Positions 6,001-8,806 of a stretch of DNA of 8,806 nucleotides are shown here, one piece after another; position 1 is the stretch's first letter, and each line of letters starts with the position of its first letter. The notes beneath the pieces were generated by a model. That model was not told the origin of the DNA, searched no databases, and saw only the letters and a program-made list of their open reading frames with translations. Origin of the DNA: Streptococcus mitis (lineage in GTDB: Bacteria; Bacillota; Bacilli; Lactobacillales; Streptococcaceae); NCBI GenBank assembly GCA_018364455.1, contig JAGZLW010000060.1:1-8806 (forward strand). Direction: 5' to 3'. The position numbers and the translations under genes are program-made.

Positions 6001-8806
6001 TGGATATTGCAACAAAAAATCTTGAAAATGGTGTCGCGAAAGTACCAGTAGGTTCAACTTTAAATGTACCAAATAGCCGTACAAATGTTGATGCTCATAA
6101 TTATCTTAAAGTTGTAGATAGCCAAGATCAAAGCGATCGTGGAAATAGCCACTTGCCTCAAGGTATGACTTGGACGTGGAAAGCTGGAGATCAATTAGAT
6201 TCAGGTACTACATTAGACAATTCAGGGAAATATACTCGAAATGCTACAGCGCAATTCCCAAGTTCTGTAACAGATAACAATAGTACAACTAGAACAACAT
6301 TTGCACCGACAGAAATCAAGCGTCCAGTAGTTCTTGCAGTAACACCGACAGCGCCTAGCGTAGTAGCCAATGAAAATGGTAGTGTAACAGTTACCCCACC
6401 AACACGTCCTAATGGTACTACACCGCAAGATATTGATACAATCACACTTACTTATACACCAACAGGTAAGACTACACCAGAAACTGTAACAGTTGCAAAA
6501 TCAGGAAATAACTGGACAGTCAATGGTAAGACAACCGATAAAGTATCAGTTACTCCAGCAGGTGTTGTAACAATTTCTGATCTTGAAGTTGCGGATGGTA
6601 AAGAAGTAACTGCAAAAGTTTCTAAGAGAATTGATAATAATGTAGTTCTTGAGAGCCCAGTAGCTAAAGTAACATCAAAATCTTCTAAACCAGCTAAACC
6701 AGTAGCAGTGGCGAAGGATAATGGTGATGTTACAGGTAAACCACAAGATCCAGCAAAAGCAGATAAGATTACGATTAGCTATACAGGGGAAGATAATCAA
6801 CCAAAAACAGCTGTTGGAACTAAAGATCCGAAAGGAAAATGGACAGTAAATACTCCAGAAGTACAAATCAATCCAAATACTGGAGAAATCACGATTCCGG
6901 AAAATAAAGTAAAAGACGGAACAGAAGTAACAGTAGTTACGAAAAATGGAAATGGTACTGATTCAGATCCAGCAAAAGCAACAGCGAAATTTTCTAAGCC
7001 AGCTAAACCAGTAGCAGTGGCGAAGGATAATGGTGATGTTACAGGTAAACCACAAAATCCAGCAAAAGCAGATAAGATTACTGTAAGCTATACAGGAGAA
7101 GATAATCAACCAAAAACAGCTGTTGGAACTAAAGGAACAAATGGCAAATGGACTGTGAATAATCCGGAAGTTAGAATTGATTCCAATACAGGGGAAATCA
7201 CTATTCCGGCAGATAAGGTGAAAGATAACACAGAAGTAACAGTAGTTACTAAAAATGGAAATGGTGCTGATTCAGATCCAGCAAAAGTAACTGCAAAAGA
7301 TGTTCAAAAACCACAAGCTACTTTAAATGGTCTTCCATTAACAGAAACAGCTAATTCACCAATCTTTACAGTCTATCGTGGTGCTGACTTTAACCCTGAA
7401 TTGAAGGTATGGGATAACTCAGGTGTGATTTCTAAAGTAGAAGTTAAGGGAGGACTTCCAAAAGGAGTAACCGCTTCTACATTTACATCTCAAACAGGAA
7501 AAACTGAAGCAAATCCATATGCAACTCGCTTGTCTTCAGGTACTGTATTGAATACTGAAACTTTAGGAGAACATGAAGCTACTCTACATGTTGAAGGAAG
7601 CAGTACTACTGATAGCCGTGATTTGAAATTCAAATATCGAGTGGTTGATATTGAGACTAGAAACCTTGAAAATGGTATCGCAAAAGTACCAGTAGCTTCA
7701 ACGTTGAATGTAGCCAATAGTGGTAAAAATATTGATGCTCATAGATATCTTAAGGTTGTAGATAGTGAAGATAAAGCAGATCGTGGAAACAATTATTTAC
7801 CAAGTGGTATGACGTGGACATGGAAAGCTGGAGATAAATTAGATTCAGGAACAACACTAGATAACTCAGGGAAATATACTCGAAACGCAACAGCAGTATT
7901 CCCAAATGCTAGCAAAAATTCTATTACGGATGTAAATAGTACAACTAGAACAACATTTGCACCTGCAGAAATTAAGCGTCAAGTAGTGTTAGCAGTAACG
8001 CCAACAGTGCCTAGCGTAGTTGGACATGAGAATGGTAGTGTGACAATTACCCCACCAACACGCCCTAATAGTACTAATCCACAGGATATTGATACTATCA
8101 CAATTACTTATGTACCGACAGGTAAGACTACACCAGAAACTGTAACAGTTACAAAATCAGGAAATACTTGGACTGTAAATGGTAAGACAGCTGATAAAGT
8201 GTCAGTAACCCCTGCAGGCGTTGTGACAATTTCTGATGCTGAGGTTGCAGATAAAACAGAAATAACTGCAAAAGTTTCTAAGAGAATTGATAATGTAGTT
8301 CTTGAGAGTCCAGTAGCTAGAGGAACAGCAAATGGTAGTTTGGGAGCTGAAGTTACTCCACCAGCACCAGTTCTGGAAAAAGAAAAAACTACGCCAGTTA
8401 CAGTAGTAACACCAAACAAACCAGGTTCAACAATCACCACAGAAACACCAGTCAATGGTTTGACAGTAGATGGCGATGGTAACTTAACTGGTACACCAAC
8501 TGTCACAGATTGGGGACCAAAAGAAGAAGAACGTAAAGTTACGATCCCAGTTAAAGTTAAACATGGTGACGAGGTAGTTCCTGTAAATGTTCCAGTTACT
8601 ATCCAACGCGATACAGATGGCGATGGAATCCCAGATAAAGTAGACACAGATGATGACAACGATGGAATTCCAGACAAGGATGATGCAAATCCAAAAGTAG
8701 CTGATAAATTAACAGGAGAAACAACAGGAAAAACTGTAAAAGAAAAAACACCTGTCCCAGCAAATACTAAGGTAGTAACACCAAACAAACCAGGCACAAC
8801 GATTTC
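2862..8806 (+). CDS. Very large YSIRK-type repeat surface protein, probable adhesin (3' end outside window)
   Basis: The ATG at 2862 follows AGGAGG (2852-2857). The frame stays open to the window edge, giving 1,981 complete codons, and I saw no cysteine codon. Order of parts: YSIRK signal peptide (residues 1-48); two helical, FIVAR-like segments (about 98-163 and 203-278) separated by an acidic Ser/Glu/Lys-rich linker; two Ig-like domains (about 309-388 and 389-462); a unique aromatic-rich region (about 464-745); a Rib-like domain (about 752-828) with LPAGTTYRW and KVEVTIPERGK; then modules A1-B1-C1-A2-A3-B2-C2 (833-1819); and a repeat unit with thrombospondin-3-like DxDxDG loops (from 1848). 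The wall anchor should lie beyond the window. The plan (export signal, N-terminal head, long repeat stalk) is that of Gram-positive adhesins; a host-binding role is inferred and the ligand is unknown. It probably has its own promoter at 2667. No gene name is assigned because these multidomain proteins are mosaic. Confidence 0.93.
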   Translation, partial: MEHKSNSYKVKRQQREKVLRFSIRKYSFGAASVAVAALMFLGARVASADSVSENTAPSAAGVVSPKDEAKSPQSIAESTGNKVDEVNKSLETQAPTVDKTKLRKVVEELNSLLSTKLNLNDSVVSPIKDRLQKGKEALENSDLAQKDIDELVELLSKDVTVVSAAAKESTEVQVDKTEKQAEKPASQPSSEVRTSEENQTVSAKKDALKVSVDQLQAAVLELPEHETSKEVLEKANELLGLAQEVLENTTVSLNDVEEMNKLVKRMFISVKNATTRLSSGARDSRNGQRMGQGSDLRSAPIDKTTKRGSLGIVVADSGFITGYATPSSTIEIKRNGQKILTSKLDDTGSFKLNAPGIKVGDKVELVVNGQSVYNTTVSQVDTVAFNDSLAGIAQVDGYTASEADVEISIGGKKYTTKSQSNGYFTVNVDPKLMVKGATITAVVKKNGKVVGSGTSNVRETRKTDFGVGWNKNPMLNYSERDVYSPDTKQYAFVSVGTADKAYDNIRVYREERIEKDGNKYYYWILDSGPAENALAGSSKKISLAIPRTVGDPYDFTYTKYKDGSQISHQEYASASKWEYENTFSRAYVKNGERRSGSTYGENIGSWMDYAHPDNSWRKNIYRDSRKDGTDRNPDAASRVKDMYGITTGGLIYNLARGVIEDKLNVVAGQRTIITFKTKILEGDELDQSIMSDWGNKNKNNPMLADIKKRLANDPYLAYGGYSTDGLIRYRNGQNAIIGTLPLKPEEAAKYDLKPKAKPQSTKVGVIPDAYNSIANPNELPAGTTYRWFKDPDVSRPTAPNAPVYGKVEVTIPERGKFIVDAPVHVVDDKAQTPVATAKDNGDVTAKPQDSKKVDKIKVSFTGEDNKQKTAEGTKGTNGKWTVNNPDVRIDPNTGEITIPANKVKDLTEVTAVTKNGNGADSDPAKATAKDVQKPQATLNGITLTETANTPIFTVYRGADFNPELKVWDNSGKISKVTVGNLPGGVSASNFTAQTGKDGSSEDKKYKTRLSSGRVLDTQTLGEHTATLHVEGSSATDSRDLKFKYRVVDIATKNLENGVAKVPVGSTLNVPNSRTNVDAHNYLKVVDSQDQSDRGNSHLPQGMTWTWKAGDQLDSGTTLDNSGKYTRNATAQFPSSVTDNNSTTRTTFAPTEIKRPVVLAVTPTAPSVVANENGSVTVTPPTRPNGTTPQDIDTITLTYTPTGKTTPETVTVAKSGNNWTVNGKTTDKVSVTPAGVVTISDLEVADGKEVTAKVSKRIDNNVVLESPVAKVTSKSSKPAKPVAVAKDNGDVTGKPQDPAKADKITISYTGEDNQPKTAVGTKDPKGKWTVNTPEVQINPNTGEITIPENKVKDGTEVTVVTKNGNGTDSDPAKATAKFSKPAKPVAVAKDNGDVTGKPQNPAKADKITVSYTGEDNQPKTAVGTKGTNGKWTVNNPEVRIDSNTGEITIPADKVKDNTEVTVVTKNGNGADSDPAKVTAKDVQKPQATLNGLPLTETANSPIFTVYRGADFNPELKVWDNSGVISKVEVKGGLPKGVTASTFTSQTGKTEANPYATRLSSGTVLNTETLGEHEATLHVEGSSTTDSRDLKFKYRVVDIETRNLENGIAKVPVASTLNVANSGKNIDAHRYLKVVDSEDKADRGNNYLPSGMTWTWKAGDKLDSGTTLDNSGKYTRNATAVFPNASKNSITDVNSTTRTTFAPAEIKRQVVLAVTPTVPSVVGHENGSVTITPPTRPNSTNPQDIDTITITYVPTGKTTPETVTVTKSGNTWTVNGKTADKVSVTPAGVVTISDAEVADKTEITAKVSKRIDNVVLESPVARGTANGSLGAEVTPPAPVLEKEKTTPVTVVTPNKPGSTITTETPVNGLTVDGDGNLTGTPTVTDWGPKEEERKVTIPVKVKHGDEVVPVNVPVTIQRDTDGDGIPDKVDTDDDNDGIPDKDDANPKVADKLTGETTGKTVKEKTPVPANTKVVTPNKPGTTI
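4251..5090 (+). other. Unique non-repetitive region of the large protein, candidate binding head
   Basis: Residues about 464-743 do not resemble the other modules of the protein and occur once. They begin DFGVGWNKNPMLNYSERD and are rich in Tyr, Trp, Asp and Asn (NKYYYWILDSG, SWMDYAHPDNSWRKNIYRD, YLAYGGYSTDGLIRY). Beta strands seem to alternate with long polar loops. The position, between two Ig-like domains and the Rib-like stalk start, is where streptococcal adhesins carry their ligand-binding part. I cannot name a family for it, and the binding role is inferred from position. Confidence 0.55.
5358..5648 (+). repeat. Module A1 (Ig-like, about 97 residues)
   Basis: Residues 833-929 read PVATAKDNGDVTAKPQD, then ITV-type strands, GKWTVNNP, NTGEITIP and VTKNGNGADSDPAKA. 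The same pattern recurs as A2 and A3. A1 aligns with A3 at an offset of 1650 bp. It is a beta-sandwich-like stalk unit starting just after the Rib-like domain. Confidence 0.85.
5649..6332 (+). repeat. Module B1 (about 228 residues)
   Basis: Residues 930-1157 begin DVQKPQATLNGITLTETAN and contain FTVYRGADFNPELKVWDNSG, LGEHTATLHVEG, FKYRVVDI and MTWTWKAGD. The module is repeated as B2. It looks like a pair of beta-sandwich domains with conserved Trp/Tyr residues, of a type seen in large streptococcal surface proteins. Positions 5707-5750 are identical in DNA to 7357-7400. Confidence 0.85.
6333..6665 (+). repeat. Module C1 (Ig-like, about 111 residues)
   Basis: Residues 1158-1268 read LAVTPTAPSV, then GSVTVTPPTRP, DTITLTYTPTGK, NNWTVNGK, GVVTISD and EVTAKVSKRID. 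It is repeated as C2 at an offset of 1656 bp. Its strand order parallels module A (xVTxxP, DxITxxYT, WTVN, G-ITI, EVTA), so A and C look like diverged copies of one ancestral domain. Confidence 0.82.
6690..6998 (+). repeat. Module A2 (103 residues, tandem with A3)
   Basis: Residues 1277-1379 begin PAKPVAVAKDNGDVTGKPQ. The first 57 bases are identical to the start of A3 at 6999, so the tandem period is 309 bp. It differs from A1 and A3 in its middle (DPKGKWTVNTPEVQINPN) and lacks a following B module, so it is an extra inserted copy. Confidence 0.87.
6999..7298 (+). repeat. Module A3 (about 100 residues, mosaic of A2 and A1)
   Basis: Residues 1380-1479. The first half (VAVAKDNGDVTGKPQ to NQPKTAVGTK) follows A2, and the second half (GTNGKWTVNNP, VRID, NGNGADSDPAK, then the junction into DVQKPQATLNG) follows A1. 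The switch falls near 7123-7135. Confidence 0.83.
7299..7988 (+). repeat. Module B2 (about 230 residues)
   Basis: This is the second copy of module B, residues 1480-1709, at an offset of 1650 bp from B1, with two residues of net length gain near its end. Stretches of identical DNA alternate with clearly diverged ones, for example around the TSQTGKTEANPYATRLSSG segment, which points to patchy exchange rather than one uniform duplication. Confidence 0.85.
7989..8318 (+). repeat. Module C2 (about 110 residues)
   Basis: This is the second copy of module C, residues 1710-1819, at an offset of 1656 bp from C1, with one Asn codon fewer before VVLESPVA. It ends the duplicated A-B-C block; the sequence then passes through a Pro/Glu/Lys linker (APVLEKEKTTP) to a different repeat type. 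Confidence 0.82.
8403..8771 (+). repeat. Unit D1 of 123 residues with calcium-binding-type loops; D2 begins at 8772
   Basis: Residues 1848-1970 begin VVTPNKPGSTITTETPVNG and continue as an Ig-like putative domain (LTVDGDGNLTGTPTVTDWG, then VTIPVKVKHGDEVVPVNVPV) followed by an Asp-rich stretch. The opening VVTPNKPG is repeated at 8772, giving a 369-bp period, and the window ends 35 bases into D2. This is probably the start of a longer tandem array. Confidence 0.75.
8610..8693 (+). other. Thrombospondin type 3-like Asp-rich calcium-binding stretch
   Basis: Residues 1917-1944 read DTDGDGIPDKVDTDDDND followed by GIPDKDDANP: two DxDxDG-type loops separated by GIPD. This matches the thrombospondin type 3 repeat pattern, which coordinates Ca2+ and rigidifies stalks in extracellular proteins. 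Calcium binding is inferred from the spacing of acidic residues. Confidence 0.8.

Noticed and set aside
8108..8797. Minus-strand open frame of 229 codons
   Set aside because: It is antisense to the strongly coding large surface-protein gene. Its Val/Ser/Thr/Pro-rich translation mirrors the repeat codons of the + strand, and it has no ribosome binding site or recognisable domain.

Overview
The window looks like part of the chromosome of an oral or mitis-group Streptococcus. The evidence is a sortase-anchored surface-protein tail (LPNTG, hydrophobic segment, charged tail), a YSIRK-type signal peptide on a very large repeat-built surface protein, a decayed IS66 Orf2 (TnpB) remnant of the streptococcal type, low-GC codon use and AGGAG-type ribosome binding sites. 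The genus is fairly secure; the species is not resolved. All real genes are on the + strand.

Layout. (1) Positions 2-784 are the last 260 codons of a cell-wall-anchored surface protein whose start lies upstream of the window; it is followed by a strong rho-independent terminator (839-884). (2) Positions 934-1935 form a small AT-rich islet of two genes, each with its own ribosome binding site: an unrecognised 93-residue protein and a 215-residue HNH nuclease-like protein with the DUF1524/GmrSD C-terminal signature. A strong hairpin (2097-2140) may end their transcript. (3) Positions 1936-2861 are 926 bases without an intact gene. They hold that hairpin, a broken IS66 tnpB remnant (2305-2469), a good promoter (2667-2695), six perfect tandem copies of a 9-bp unit starting at the predicted transcription start (2698-2751), and a folded leader ending in a U-run (2765-2833). 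(4) From 2862 to the window end runs one uninterrupted reading frame of more than 1,980 codons, open at the 3' edge. It encodes a YSIRK surface protein with paired helical segments, two Ig-like domains, a unique aromatic-rich region of about 280 residues, a Rib-like domain, and a mosaic of duplicated beta-rich modules (order A1-B1-C1-A2-A3-B2-C2). These are followed by a 123-residue unit containing a thrombospondin-type-3-like calcium-binding stretch, which begins to repeat at the window edge.

How it fits together. Two surface-protein genes flank a small nuclease islet and mobile-element debris, as expected of an accessory adhesin locus. The large gene probably has its own promoter and a long leader containing a variable-number repeat and an attenuator-like fold, so its expression could vary between clones. 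The DNA of its stalk shows long duplication (offset 1650 bp), tandem duplication (309 bp) and a visible recombination mosaic.

The strongest leads for something undescribed are the repeat-plus-fold leader, the unique N-terminal region of the large protein, and the two-gene nuclease islet.
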